64,000 bases of DNA from Cryobacterium flavum (lineage in GTDB: Bacteria; Actinomycetota; Actinomycetes; Actinomycetales; Microbacteriaceae): assembly GCF_900103805.1 (NCBI RefSeq), contig NZ_FNIB01000006.1:186001-250000 (forward strand). Reading direction: 5' to 3'. The notes beneath the pieces are model-generated. The model saw only the letters and a program-made list of their open reading frames with translations, was not told where the DNA came from and made no database searches. Numbering within the stretch: position 1 is the first letter of the stretch; every line of letters starts with the position of its first letter. The position numbers and the translations under genes were made by a program. Positions 42,603-51,496 of this stretch are shown here, piece by piece.

Positions 42603-44945
42603 TTAGGACTTGTGCGCGACGACTTCGCCGTACTTCTTCTCAAGTTCCCGCACGCGGGCTTCGAGCTTGCCGATCTTGAGAACCCGACGGTCCGGAATCA
42701 TGATCAGCGGGAGTTCGGCGAGCTTGCCCTTGACCCGTTCCGGCTCCGCTCCACCCCAGTGGGTGGCAATCAGATTTTCGTCGTCGTCCTGGCCCCAGGA
42801 ACCGAAGTAGTGCAGCTCGGCCGGCGGTTCTTCCTGCACGAACTTCTGCACGAACTCCTTGTAGGGAGTGCCGCGCGAAATACGATCGCGCCGCATCTGT
42901 GCCCGCAACTCGGCCGTCTGGTGCTCGTGCACGACGTAGGTGCCGGGCTCCCAGACCACGCCGTACATGGTCGACGCCGTGTGGGCGCTGATGCGGTCGA
43001 GTTCCAGGTCGGTCACCACGAGCTCAGGGTCGCGCTCGAGCACGTCGCCGTAGCCGCCGCCCGCTCCCTGGGCGATCATGTAGAGCTCGCCCTCCTTCGC
43101 CACGTCGAACTGCAACCCCATGTGCGAGGACTGGTAGTCGCCGCCCTCAAACGGCTGCTCGTTCATCACTCGTTCCATCGAGAGGTTGAACTGCGTCGGG
43201 TCCTTTTTGATGATGTCGTAGATGTTGACATTTTTCACCATCGCGAGGGGATACACGGGGCAACCGTAGCCACCGAACATGCCGGGCACGGAGGAGAACT
43301 TCGATCCGCTCGTGACGGTCATGAAACCCCAGCTGGGTGTGCCGCGCGAGGCGACCATCATTTCGTAACCCATGCCGCCGCGAAACTTGCCGAAGCCCTG
43401 ATTGTCACGAACGAGACGCTTACTGACCAGCTGGAGAAAGGGGACTTCCTCTTCCATCACTTCCTGCTCGCCGATGTCGGCCATCGCGCAGAACAGCGGG
43501 GCAACAGCATCCTCGCCATCACGGAACGCTTTCGCTCCGCCGCCCATGCCGTTCAGGTCGGCGCAGAGGTTGCCGACCTGTTCGCCGTTTTGGGTGGTGC
43601 CGCCCCAGAGAAAGTCGTTGATCTGGTTGAACCAGGGCGCGACGACGTTGGAGTATTTCTGCGGTGCCGAGAACTGCATTTTGGCAAACGCACTCTGCAG
43701 CGCGGAGAAGCCGCGGAAGGAGGCTTGCAGCGACTGGCCTACGGGGGCGTCGTAACCGGCATCCGCCCAGCTGTGCTCTTCGGTGATGACTTCAATCGGG
43801 CTCATGGCACCGGTGGAGCGTGGCAGGTCGGGCCACCAGTACGACAGAATCGCCTGCACCATGAACGCCTTGGTTGAGGCGAGTGGCGAGTTGATGGCAC
43901 GGTTGAGAATTTCGGGGCCGGTACCGGTGAGGTCCACGATCATACGCTCGCCCTTGATGGTGATCTTGCAGGCGAACTTGATCAAAATGTTTTCTTTCAG
44001 CGTTGAATCGACGAACTGGTTGAAAGTAACCGTGCCGTCGGGTAGTTCGGCGATGCGGCGACGCACCTCGGTTTCAACGTCTTCCACGGTGACGCGCAGA
44101 GAGGCAACGAATGTCTCCTGCCCGACCTCGTCGATGAGGCGGTCGACGGTGTCCATGATGCGGCGCACGGCGCCCATTTTCACCTTGATGTCGGCGAGCA
44201 TGAGTTTCGGGTCACGGGTCGAGTGCTGCAGAAAAGTCAGCAAGTCGCGCCGCAGGTGGCCCTTTTCCACGATCTTGATCGGCGAGGCCCGCAAGCCGTC
44301 ATCGAACGGTGTCTCAGAGCCGCTGGGCATACCGCCCGGCTCGCAGGCGCCGTTTTCACCCTCGTGAATGGTCGCGCCAACCCAGGCGATGATGATGCCG
44401 CCGCGAATGACCGGTACGAGCATCGATTGATCGGTGTTGTGCACCATGCCGAAGCGGGAGTCGTTGTGGAAGAAACCGTCACCCTCGTTGATGCCGACGG
44501 TGGGCTCATCCTTCCAGTTCTTCATGATGTAGCGGATGGGGTGGTGCAGCACCGAGGAGAATGCGATCACACCACGGTTGGAGAGGTAGGTGACGTCACC
44601 CTCGGCGGTGTAGACCGCGCAGGACAGGTCCGCCCATTTGGCGCCGGGAGCGGCGCCCATGCTCTCGCACATTTCGAACGCTTCGTCGAGGGCGCCGGCC
44701 AGGCGCTTACGGATGCGGTCGATCTCTAGCGGGTCGATGCCTTTAGCGATGCACTCCTCCTCGTAGGCGGTGCGCGGCATGATCTCGTGGTGGCGCATGA
44801 TCGCCGGGTCTGGTCCGAGAAAGAGGGTGGTCTCGTCCATGAATTTATCGACCCACTGCTGTTCCTGATCGGTCAATAGCTGGGCTGCGTCGTCGTTTCC
44901 GCTGGCGGGCACGAACTCGTCGGTTGTCAGTGTCATGGTGCTCAA
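42603..44945 (-). CDS. Acetone/acetophenone-type carboxylase, HyuB-like subunit
   Basis: The 780-residue subunit belongs to the hydantoinase B/oxoprolinase family and has the length of acetone carboxylase alpha subunits. Segments include EIMPRTAYEEECIAKGIDPLEIDRIRKRLAGALDEAFEMCESMGAAPGAKWADLSCAVY, FFHNDSRFGMVHNTDQSM, ATIHEGENGACEPGGMPSGSETPFDDGLR, DLTGTGPEILNRAINSPLASTKAFMVQ, and late GMFGGYGCPVYP. It catalyses enolate formation and carboxylation once the partner ATPase subunit has activated its substrate. AAGGAG precedes the start. It is fourth in the operon. Confidence 0.88.
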   Translation of the reverse strand: MSTMTLTTDEFVPASGNDDAAQLLTDQEQQWVDKFMDETTLFLGPDPAIMRHHEIMPRTAYEEECIAKGIDPLEIDRIRKRLAGALDEAFEMCESMGAAPGAKWADLSCAVYTAEGDVTYLSNRGVIAFSSVLHHPIRYIMKNWKDEPTVGINEGDGFFHNDSRFGMVHNTDQSMLVPVIRGGIIIAWVGATIHEGENGACEPGGMPSGSETPFDDGLRASPIKIVEKGHLRRDLLTFLQHSTRDPKLMLADIKVKMGAVRRIMDTVDRLIDEVGQETFVASLRVTVEDVETEVRRRIAELPDGTVTFNQFVDSTLKENILIKFACKITIKGERMIVDLTGTGPEILNRAINSPLASTKAFMVQAILSYWWPDLPRSTGAMSPIEVITEEHSWADAGYDAPVGQSLQASFRGFSALQSAFAKMQFSAPQKYSNVVAPWFNQINDFLWGGTTQNGEQVGNLCADLNGMGGGAKAFRDGEDAVAPLFCAMADIGEQEVMEEEVPFLQLVSKRLVRDNQGFGKFRGGMGYEMMVASRGTPSWGFMTVTSGSKFSSVPGMFGGYGCPVYPLAMVKNVNIYDIIKKDPTQFNLSMERVMNEQPFEGGDYQSSHMGLQFDVAKEGELYMIAQGAGGGYGDVLERDPELVVTDLELDRISAHTASTMYGVVWEPGTYVVHEHQTAELRAQMRRDRISRGTPYKEFVQKFVQEEPPAELHYFGSWGQDDDENLIATHWGGAEPERVKGKLAELPLIMIPDRRVLKIGKLEARVRELEKKYGEVVAHKS

Positions 44946-44988
44946 GCTCCTTTGCTTATGCGAGGTGTTACGGGGATGGAAGACACGG

Positions 44989-47115
44989 TCAGTCGCTCAG
45001 CAGCCATACCGCTCCCTGCACGGTCGGCTCCAGGCGCCAGCCCGGTTCCACCAGATAGGTGGTGTTCTCGGTCGTGACGATCGCCGGACCGTGAATCACG
45101 TATTCGTGGTGGAGCGCCTCGGCATCGTAAACGGGAGTGTCCACTGCGCCGATAATGCTCGTGAAGTGCACCGATCGGTGCGAGACCGGCGCCGGCTTGG
45201 ACTTCTCGCCGCCGATCTTGATCGACTCGAATTGAATGACCTCGCCCTCGATGAACGACGCGACCCGAATCGTCTGTACGCGGATGCCTGCCTCCGGTGC
45301 CTGGGTCCCCTCGCCATAACGCTCGCCAAAGATCTCGGAGAACGTCTTGATCAGGTGCAGCACATCGGCGACCCCGTTGACCCGGTTGATGTCGAACGCT
45401 ACGGCCGTTGTGACGAGTTGGTTGCCGTATCGCATGTCCATTTCGAGCCGGTAGCGCACGTCGGCGCGATCGTAGCCCTGGCGCACGAGGTCTTCGGCGC
45501 CCTTGGCCTCAAGCTCCTCGATGTACCCGTTGAGCGCGTCGTACTGGTTGTACAGGCTGCGCTTAATGGCTTCGTAGAGCACGACGTAGGCGCTGCGCTC
45601 GTGAATGTGCAGCGGTCGCATGTTGCCAGCCCCGAGCGCCGAAAACACCGACGCGAAGGGCGGAAACAGGATGCGGCTGATACCGGCGCTCGCCGCGATA
45701 CCGCAGGCGTGCAGCGGGCCGTTGCCGCCATAAGCCAGCATCGTGTAGTCCTCGATGAGGCCGCCGCGCGAGCGCAGCTCTTTCTCGATACCGATCGCCA
45801 TCTGCTCGTCGACGGTCTTTTTGATCACCTTGGCCACCTCGACGGCGTCGAGGTCGAGCTCGTCGCTGAGCGTCTCGTCGATCACATAGATCGATCGCTT
45901 CTTGTTGAGCTTGATGTGCCCGTTGGCGTAGTTGTCGGGGTCGAGGTAGCCGAGCACTAGGTCGGCATCGGTGACCGTTGGACGCAAACCGCCACGGTCG
46001 TAGCAGGCCGGTCCGGGGTCGCTTCCGGCCGATTCGGGCCCGATCTGGATCGCGTGGTGAATGCGGTTGTAGGCGGCGATCGAGCCGCCACCAGCACCGA
46101 GGGTGTTGAGGTGGATCATTGGCGCCGAGACCATCCAGCGTCCGATGGTGGGCTGGAAGTCGTAGTGCCGCACTCCGCCCTCGGGTACCAGTCCGATGTC
46201 GAATGAGGTACCACCCATATCCATCGACACGACGTCGCCGAGCCCGGTCGATTCGGACAGGTGCTGGGCCGCGCCGACGCCGGCGATCGGTCCGGAGTGA
46301 ATCGTCTGCAGGGCATCCGTTGAATTGGGCTGCGCCATGCCGCCCGAATTGTGGATGACGAGCATCGGCTTCTCATAACCGGAGTCACGCAGGTTGTTGG
46401 AGAGTTGGTTGAGCGCGTGAAACATGGTCTGGTGCAGAAAGGCATCGACAACGGTGGCCATGGCCCGCACGTATTCGCCCTTACGGCCAGATACCTGGCT
46501 GCTCAGCAGCACGGGAATCGACCCAAGCTCGTGCGTGGGGTACTCGTCAAGGATGATCTCCAGAATGCGATCCTCGTGTACCGAGTTCTCGGTGGCGTTG
46601 GTCAGCGCAATGACGATGGCTTCGGCACCGTTGTCGACGAGTTCGCGTACTTGGGTGCGCACGTCGTCGTACATCAGCGGCACGAGCACCTCACCGACCG
46701 AGTCGATGCGTTCTTTCACAGAGCGGATGAGCCGGCGCGGCACGAGCGGGTCCGGCCGCTGGGCATCGGGCATATCGCCCTGCTTGACCCCGTCGAGTCC
46801 CTCGCCGTAGCCGCGGCCGCGGGAGAGTGGGATGGTGTCTTCGAAGCCGTGGGTGACGATGGCCGCGACCCGTGGCCCCTTGCCCTCGATCAGGGCGTTG
46901 GTGCCGAGGGTAGTGGCGTAACGCACCGAGTCGACCTCTTTGAGCGCGGTCTCGCGGCTGATGCCGGCCCGATCGCAGGCCCGGTCGAGGGCTTCGTTGA
47001 AGCCGAGAGCGAGGTTGTGGTGGGTGGTCAGCGCCTTCGACTCGATGTAGACGTCATCCCAGACGAAGAAACAGTCGCTGAAGGTGCCGCCGATGTCCAC
47101 GGATATGCGTTTCAC
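44989..47115 (-). CDS. Acetone/acetophenone-type carboxylase, large HyuA-like ATPase subunit
   Basis: The 708-residue hydantoinase A/oxoprolinase protein starts at GTG 47113-47115. The actin-like nucleotide site is evident: ISVDIGGTFSDCFFVWDD at the N-terminus, VVSMDMGGTSFDIGLVPEGG in the middle, and LAYGGNGPLHACGIAASAG. HLNTLGAGGGSIAAYN and SAGSDPGPACYDRGGLRPTVTDADLVLGYL are family signatures. It activates the ketone enol or bicarbonate with ATP. It starts 2 nt after the gamma-subunit stop and is followed by the HyuB-like gene after 43 nt. Confidence 0.92.
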   Translation of the reverse strand: MKRISVDIGGTFSDCFFVWDDVYIESKALTTHHNLALGFNEALDRACDRAGISRETALKEVDSVRYATTLGTNALIEGKGPRVAAIVTHGFEDTIPLSRGRGYGEGLDGVKQGDMPDAQRPDPLVPRRLIRSVKERIDSVGEVLVPLMYDDVRTQVRELVDNGAEAIVIALTNATENSVHEDRILEIILDEYPTHELGSIPVLLSSQVSGRKGEYVRAMATVVDAFLHQTMFHALNQLSNNLRDSGYEKPMLVIHNSGGMAQPNSTDALQTIHSGPIAGVGAAQHLSESTGLGDVVSMDMGGTSFDIGLVPEGGVRHYDFQPTIGRWMVSAPMIHLNTLGAGGGSIAAYNRIHHAIQIGPESAGSDPGPACYDRGGLRPTVTDADLVLGYLDPDNYANGHIKLNKKRSIYVIDETLSDELDLDAVEVAKVIKKTVDEQMAIGIEKELRSRGGLIEDYTMLAYGGNGPLHACGIAASAGISRILFPPFASVFSALGAGNMRPLHIHERSAYVVLYEAIKRSLYNQYDALNGYIEELEAKGAEDLVRQGYDRADVRYRLEMDMRYGNQLVTTAVAFDINRVNGVADVLHLIKTFSEIFGERYGEGTQAPEAGIRVQTIRVASFIEGEVIQFESIKIGGEKSKPAPVSHRSVHFTSIIGAVDTPVYDAEALHHEYVIHGPAIVTTENTTYLVEPGWRLEPTVQGAVWLLSD

Positions 47116-47117
47116 GG

Positions 47118-47573
47118 TCAGCGCCCTTCGGTGCGGTGGGAGTGGGAGTGTGCGGACACGGAATCGAACCGGGCGCTGAGGTCGGTCTCAGCGTTTTCGC
47201 CCGGACCATAGTTGACGATCTCTTCGGGGTTACCACCGTGGGCCTCCCACTTTTCACGCAGCGAATCGATGTCCCAGAGCATGTCGACGGTCGGCGGGTG
47301 CCCTGGCGGCAGGTATTCCGCTTCGATCTGCGTGCCGCAGGTGGGGCAGTAAAACTCCAGAATGCGGCAGAAGGTGGGGTCGGGCGAGAAAGTGAACTCG
47401 TACTTTTCCGGGTCAATTACCGGGGGATGAATTTCCCGGGGGTCCCGGTCGTAGACGAGGGTGCCTTCCTTGTAGTTGCCGCGGGCGTCGCCGAAGTCGT
47501 GGGCGCACACGCGGCAGATCCACCGCTCCGTGTCGAGGTCGATGAGCAGGTATTCGGTCATGGGAACGCGCAT
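47118..47573 (-). CDS. Ketone carboxylase gamma subunit with zinc ribbon
   Basis: The product has about 151 residues from ATG 47571-47573 (AAGGAAGG upstream; the frame is open to 47600). It matches the acetone carboxylase gamma subunit: YLLIDLDTERWICRVCAHDFGDARGNYKEGTLVYDRDPREIHPP, then EFYCPTCGTQIEAEYLPPGHPP. The two C-x2-C pairs (CRVC and CPTC) form a zinc site. Such subunits hold the HyuA and HyuB subunits together near the active site. The C-terminal 45 residues are a loosely conserved His/Ser-rich tail. Confidence 0.92.
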   Translation of the reverse strand: MRVPMTEYLLIDLDTERWICRVCAHDFGDARGNYKEGTLVYDRDPREIHPPVIDPEKYEFTFSPDPTFCRILEFYCPTCGTQIEAEYLPPGHPPTVDMLWDIDSLREKWEAHGGNPEEIVNYGPGENAETDLSARFDSVSAHSHSHRTEGR

Positions 47574-47614
47574 TGTGTTTGTACCTTCCTTGGGAAACAC
47601 GAGTGGGTTGAGGG

Positions 47615-49471
47615 TCAGAGCGTGTCGGCGAGTTGCAGATCGCCGGCGGTGGAGACCGTGAGAGTCCAGCCGAGCGGCACGCGCGCGGTGAAGAACGGTC
47701 CCTCGACAATGGCCGGTCCGGCCGCCGTGGCACCGGGCTTCTGGTCGTCGAGTTGGTAGACGGCAACGCTGTCGATCTGAGTGGAAGTCGAGCGCACCTG
47801 CCGGGCTCCGGCGGCGACGGCGGCGCTCGCCGCAGCGGGCACCCCGCTGGCGATCGTCGGGTGCGGCAGCCGGAAGGTGGCCTTGAGCGTCAGGATCTCT
47901 TCTTCATCTTCGACGATCGTCGACCAGTCGAGTTCGCACTCACTCAAATCGTGCCCCTCCTGGAACATGTCCTTTCCGGCATCCGCTTGCATTGACGTGC
48001 GCACCGCAGCGACCTCGGCAGCGGAGAAACCCGTCACGCTGGTTTCGTAGGACTGCGCGATGTCGGAAAAGCTGATGCCGTAGGCGGAGAACACCGCGGC
48101 GAGCCTCGGCACAAGCACCCGGTGCGCCCCGGCAATGCGTGCGGCGCTGCAGGCGTTCATCGGTCCGCCACCGCCGAACGCGGCGACGGTCGTCTCGCCG
48201 GTTGGGCTGACCAAGTCGGCGAAGGACCGGGCCAGATGGCTGGAGTAGCTGGCCTCCATGCGAATCAGCGCTTCCTCGAGACTGATTCCGAGCGGATCGG
48301 CAACGGTCTTCGCGATGACCGCCCGCGATCGTGCGGCGTCGAGGGCCATCTCACCATTTAGGTAGGTGGCCGGGTCGAGCACGCCGAGCAACAGGTTGAC
48401 GTCGGTGATCGTGGCCGACGTTCCGCCGAAACCGAAGCAGGCCGGTCCGGGCGCGGCGCCGACACTCTCCGGTCCGACGGTGATCTCGCCGTCGTGCACG
48501 GCGATGATCGAGCTGCCGCCGACGCCGGTTGAACGCACATCGCTCATCTCATACGAGATGTCGACTCCCTGGATCGATCCGCGCCGGTCGACGGCGATAG
48601 TGGAATTGGCGACGGCGCCGACATCCGTTGTGGTGCCGCCGACGTCGATCATGAGCACGTTGTCGAGCCCGTAGGCCTCGGCGAGGGCGCGCGTGCCCTC
48701 GAGTCCGCCGCGTGGTCCGGAGGAATAGGTCTTGAGGGCGACCGACTTGGCCACGCGGGAGGAGGCACCGTCGTTGCGGTAGATCAGCAGCGGGTTCTTT
48801 ACCTTGTAGGCGCGCAGCCGGTGTTCGGCGCTGTACAGAAAACGCTCGACCGTCGGGTGCAGGAAGGAGTTGAGAATGCCCGACCAGACCTGGCGCTGGC
48901 GGGAGGTGTCCGAAGCAAACTCACGCGAGAACAGAATCGGCACCGAACCGAGCAGGTGTCGGGGAAAATTCTTGAGCATGGTGCGCTTGAACAGGTGCTC
49001 GCGCTCGGCGCTCAAGCTGGCGACGACGAGCCGCTCAGCGCCGGCAGTGGTCAGCCGGTTGATCTCGGCGACGAATTGCTGGGCGAGGTCCTCCGGAGCG
49101 CCTTCGGCGGCGATAATACCGACGCGGGCGCCGATCAGATCCAGAAACAGCCCCGCCGTGTCAACCGACGTGCCGAGCGCGCCCGGCAGAGAAGGATCGT
49201 CGGTGATCAGCCCGATCATCGGGCCCTTGCGCTGCACGAGCGCATTGGTGCCCTGTGTCGACGAATAGCGGATGTGCTGGGTCGAGTGCAGCAGTTCGGC
49301 CAGGTTTGCGTCGCCGAACAGCTGAGCGGATGCCTTGGTCATCGCGTCGAACAGACACTGCGACAGGTCGACCGGGGTGGTGAGGGTCTTGGTGAACGTG
49401 AAATCCGTGCCGCTGGCGACGACAATGTCGGTGAGGGTTCCACCGTTGTCGATGTTGATCAATCGTTCCAT
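47615..49471 (-). CDS. Second, shorter HyuA-like subunit (Apc1-like)
   Basis: The 618-residue hydantoinase A/oxoprolinase protein begins LINIDNGGTLTDIVVASGTDFTFTKTLTTP, with a nucleotide loop that departs from the usual DxGGT (NGGT). It continues with IRYSSTQGTNALVQRKGPMIGLI, VLMIDVGGTTTDVGAV, GVGGSSIIAVHDGEITVGPESVGAAPGPACFGFGG and VAAFGGGGPMNACSAARIAG. It is first in the operon with CAAAGGAG 5 nt upstream. Acetone carboxylase has only one HyuA-type subunit; acetophenone carboxylase has two, which is the main argument for an Apc-type complex here. Confidence 0.87.
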   Translation of the reverse strand: MERLINIDNGGTLTDIVVASGTDFTFTKTLTTPVDLSQCLFDAMTKASAQLFGDANLAELLHSTQHIRYSSTQGTNALVQRKGPMIGLITDDPSLPGALGTSVDTAGLFLDLIGARVGIIAAEGAPEDLAQQFVAEINRLTTAGAERLVVASLSAEREHLFKRTMLKNFPRHLLGSVPILFSREFASDTSRQRQVWSGILNSFLHPTVERFLYSAEHRLRAYKVKNPLLIYRNDGASSRVAKSVALKTYSSGPRGGLEGTRALAEAYGLDNVLMIDVGGTTTDVGAVANSTIAVDRRGSIQGVDISYEMSDVRSTGVGGSSIIAVHDGEITVGPESVGAAPGPACFGFGGTSATITDVNLLLGVLDPATYLNGEMALDAARSRAVIAKTVADPLGISLEEALIRMEASYSSHLARSFADLVSPTGETTVAAFGGGGPMNACSAARIAGAHRVLVPRLAAVFSAYGISFSDIAQSYETSVTGFSAAEVAAVRTSMQADAGKDMFQEGHDLSECELDWSTIVEDEEEILTLKATFRLPHPTIASGVPAAASAAVAAGARQVRSTSTQIDSVAVYQLDDQKPGATAAGPAIVEGPFFTARVPLGWTLTVSTAGDLQLADTL

Positions 49472-49558
49472 GAGCGCTCCTTTGCGATGCAGTTGTGAAT
49501 GACCGATGCTCCCTGGGGAGTCACTCCAGCAAGAATGACCCCGCAGTCACAACGTGGC

Positions 49559-49577
49559 GTGTCCCACATTGGGACAC
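49559..49577. promoter_or_regulatory. Perfect dyad, likely activator site for the carboxylase operon
   Basis: GTGTCCCA and TGGGACAC flank a CAT centre at 49559-49577, in the middle of the 168-bp gap between the divergent carboxylase operon and the regulator gene. A TGTCCC-type inverted repeat fits what I recall of AcoR-class binding sites, so the neighbouring regulator is the expected ligand. It is the only perfect long dyad in this gap. Confidence 0.6.
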
Positions 49578-49639
49578 CGCACCGCTAGCGCTCGTGGGGT
49601 TGCAGAGGGCATGCTTGCAGAGTCCACAAGGGAGTAGAT

Positions 49640-51496
49640 ATGCATAGAGTCGCCGATCGGCGAATCAAGATTGCCGCTGCTCGCGCCAATTTTCTGCGCT
49701 TCGGCCATGCCGAAACCCAATCGGTTCCCGGCCCGGTGGCAGCTTCCTGGCAGCGATCCGTCTCGGCCGGCGTTGATGCTGCCTCGTCGCACGCGGTGTT
49801 TCACAGCGACCTCGATCTCACCGGTCGGCTCATGCGCTGCTCGGCCCCGGTCATTGCGCGACTGAGTGAGGAGATGGCAGAGATGCCGCTGTCGATCGTG
49901 CTGACAGACTACAGAGCGAGAATTCTGAGTCGTTCCGAAACCGACAAGACCATCGGAACTCTGCTCGACGAGGTGTCGCTTGCGCCGGGTTTCAACTACG
50001 CCGAGGCCAGCGTGGGCACGAACGGCATCGGCACCGTGCTCGAGTCGGGTCAGTCGTTGTACATAGTGGGACCTGAACATTTTCTGGAGCACCTGCAGCC
50101 GTTCGCGTGCGCCGGCAGCCCCATTCGGGACCCGCTCACCGGCCGCGTCGAGGGGGTGCTTGACATCAGCTGTCTGAGCGAAGATTCCAGTCCGCTCATG
50201 CATTCCCTGGTACGGTCCGCCGCGCGTGAGATCGAGCGCAACCTGCTCGTCGACCGCAGCCAACGGCAGCAGGCACTGTTCGAGGCATATGTGCGAGTCG
50301 ATGCCCGCACCCGCGGAGCCGTCATGGCGATCGGTGGAACCGTGGTGATGGGCAACGCCGTAGCGCAGAGCCTATTCTCTCCCGACGAACAGTGGACCAT
50401 TCACGAGCACGCCCGGTACTTGATGATCGCCCCGGGGCAGCCGGTCGACGAGATCGAACTCTCATCGGGCAAGGTCGTGCAGATTCGGGGCAAGCGCGTT
50501 GTGGTGGGACCTGACGTTGCCGGCGTCGTCGTCGTCGTCGACATCCTGTCCGAGCCGGCGCCGGTACCCGCATCCAGGCTCACGCTGCCGCCGCTGCGTG
50601 AGCAGCGGGTGACCGAACCGGCGCCTGGCGGCGTTGCCGCGTCATCGGCGGTCCTCCGCGATGTATCTTCCTTGCTCGGCAAGCGCGCCTCGAGCAGCAT
50701 AGTTACTGCGATCACCGCTGGCGCCGCGCTGCTTGTTCTGGGTGAAGCTGGCGGCGGCAAGGTATCGCTGCTCGCCGAAGTCTACGGCCAGATCGTTCCG
50801 CTGGGCCGTAAAGTCGTGTTCCGCGCTGACGAGCTCAACGAGCGCGGCCTGCACTCGATCATGGACACCGACCTGGTCACTGGCGACGCCCGGCCGACGC
50901 TGTACATCTTTCGCAATTTCGACCGCTTGAGCGAGACGGTCGCTGCGGAACTGGACGCATTTCTGGTCATTCGGGAGGCGACGGCCGCCTCGGGCGGCAT
51001 CGCCGCTACGGTGTCCCAGCCAGACCTGCAGGCAGATCTGGCTGCTGCCCGCCCCTACACGACCCTGCTGCACCATTTTGAGACTTCCGTCACGGTCGCG
51101 CCGCTTCGGCATCGCATCGAAGACCTGCCCGACATTGTCACCCGGGTGCTCGCGCGGCGGGCCGGACTTCGCCCCGCCACCGTGAGCGCGGGCGCGATGC
51201 GGGTGATCTCCCGCTATCCCTGGCCGGGCAACATTCGTCAGCTCGAAGAGGCGCTCGACACCGCCCTGCGCACACGCCCGGTAGGTGCCATCCAGGCCGA
51301 AGACCTGCCCGCCTACTGCCACGGCGGCGCACCCCGGCTGTTGTCGGCGCTCGAAGCGGGGGAGCGCGACCTGATCGTCGGCGCTCTGCACAAAGCCGAC
51401 GGCAACCGGATGCGCGCCGCCGAGTCACTGGGAATCGCCCGGTCGTCCCTCTACCGCAAGCTCAAAAGCTTCGGCATCAGGGTCACCGACTCGTAG
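49640..51496 (+). CDS. AcoR-type GAF/Fis transcriptional activator with degenerate AAA+ domain
   Basis: The 618-residue regulator has a GAF-like sensor region (about residues 60-200: PLSIVLTDYRARILSRSETD, APGFNYAEASVGTNGIGTVLESGQSLYIVGPEHF), a central AAA+-like region, and a Fis-type helix-turn-helix at the end (GERDLIVGALHKADGNRMRAAESLGIARSSLYRKLKSFGI). Walker A is GEAGGGKV, the Walker B position reads LYIFRNFDRL without the Asp-Glu pair, and no GAFTGA loop is present. So it should not drive sigma-54, which actinobacteria generally lack. It is divergent from the carboxylase operon and probably senses its ketone or alcohol inducer. Confidence 0.88.
   Translation: MHRVADRRIKIAAARANFLRFGHAETQSVPGPVAASWQRSVSAGVDAASSHAVFHSDLDLTGRLMRCSAPVIARLSEEMAEMPLSIVLTDYRARILSRSETDKTIGTLLDEVSLAPGFNYAEASVGTNGIGTVLESGQSLYIVGPEHFLEHLQPFACAGSPIRDPLTGRVEGVLDISCLSEDSSPLMHSLVRSAAREIERNLLVDRSQRQQALFEAYVRVDARTRGAVMAIGGTVVMGNAVAQSLFSPDEQWTIHEHARYLMIAPGQPVDEIELSSGKVVQIRGKRVVVGPDVAGVVVVVDILSEPAPVPASRLTLPPLREQRVTEPAPGGVAASSAVLRDVSSLLGKRASSSIVTAITAGAALLVLGEAGGGKVSLLAEVYGQIVPLGRKVVFRADELNERGLHSIMDTDLVTGDARPTLYIFRNFDRLSETVAAELDAFLVIREATAASGGIAATVSQPDLQADLAAARPYTTLLHHFETSVTVAPLRHRIEDLPDIVTRVLARRAGLRPATVSAGAMRVISRYPWPGNIRQLEEALDTALRTRPVGAIQAEDLPAYCHGGAPRLLSALEAGERDLIVGALHKADGNRMRAAESLGIARSSLYRKLKSFGIRVTDS

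Noticed and set aside
42603-47573. Simple hydantoinase or 5-oxoprolinase operon
   Set aside because: The zinc-ribbon gamma subunit and the length and motifs of the HyuB-like subunit fit ketone carboxylases, not hydantoinases.
49472-49639. Sigma-54 (-24/-12) promoter for the carboxylase operon
   Set aside because: No GG-N10-GC element at proper spacing stood out, the activator lacks GAFTGA, and actinobacteria generally lack RpoN.
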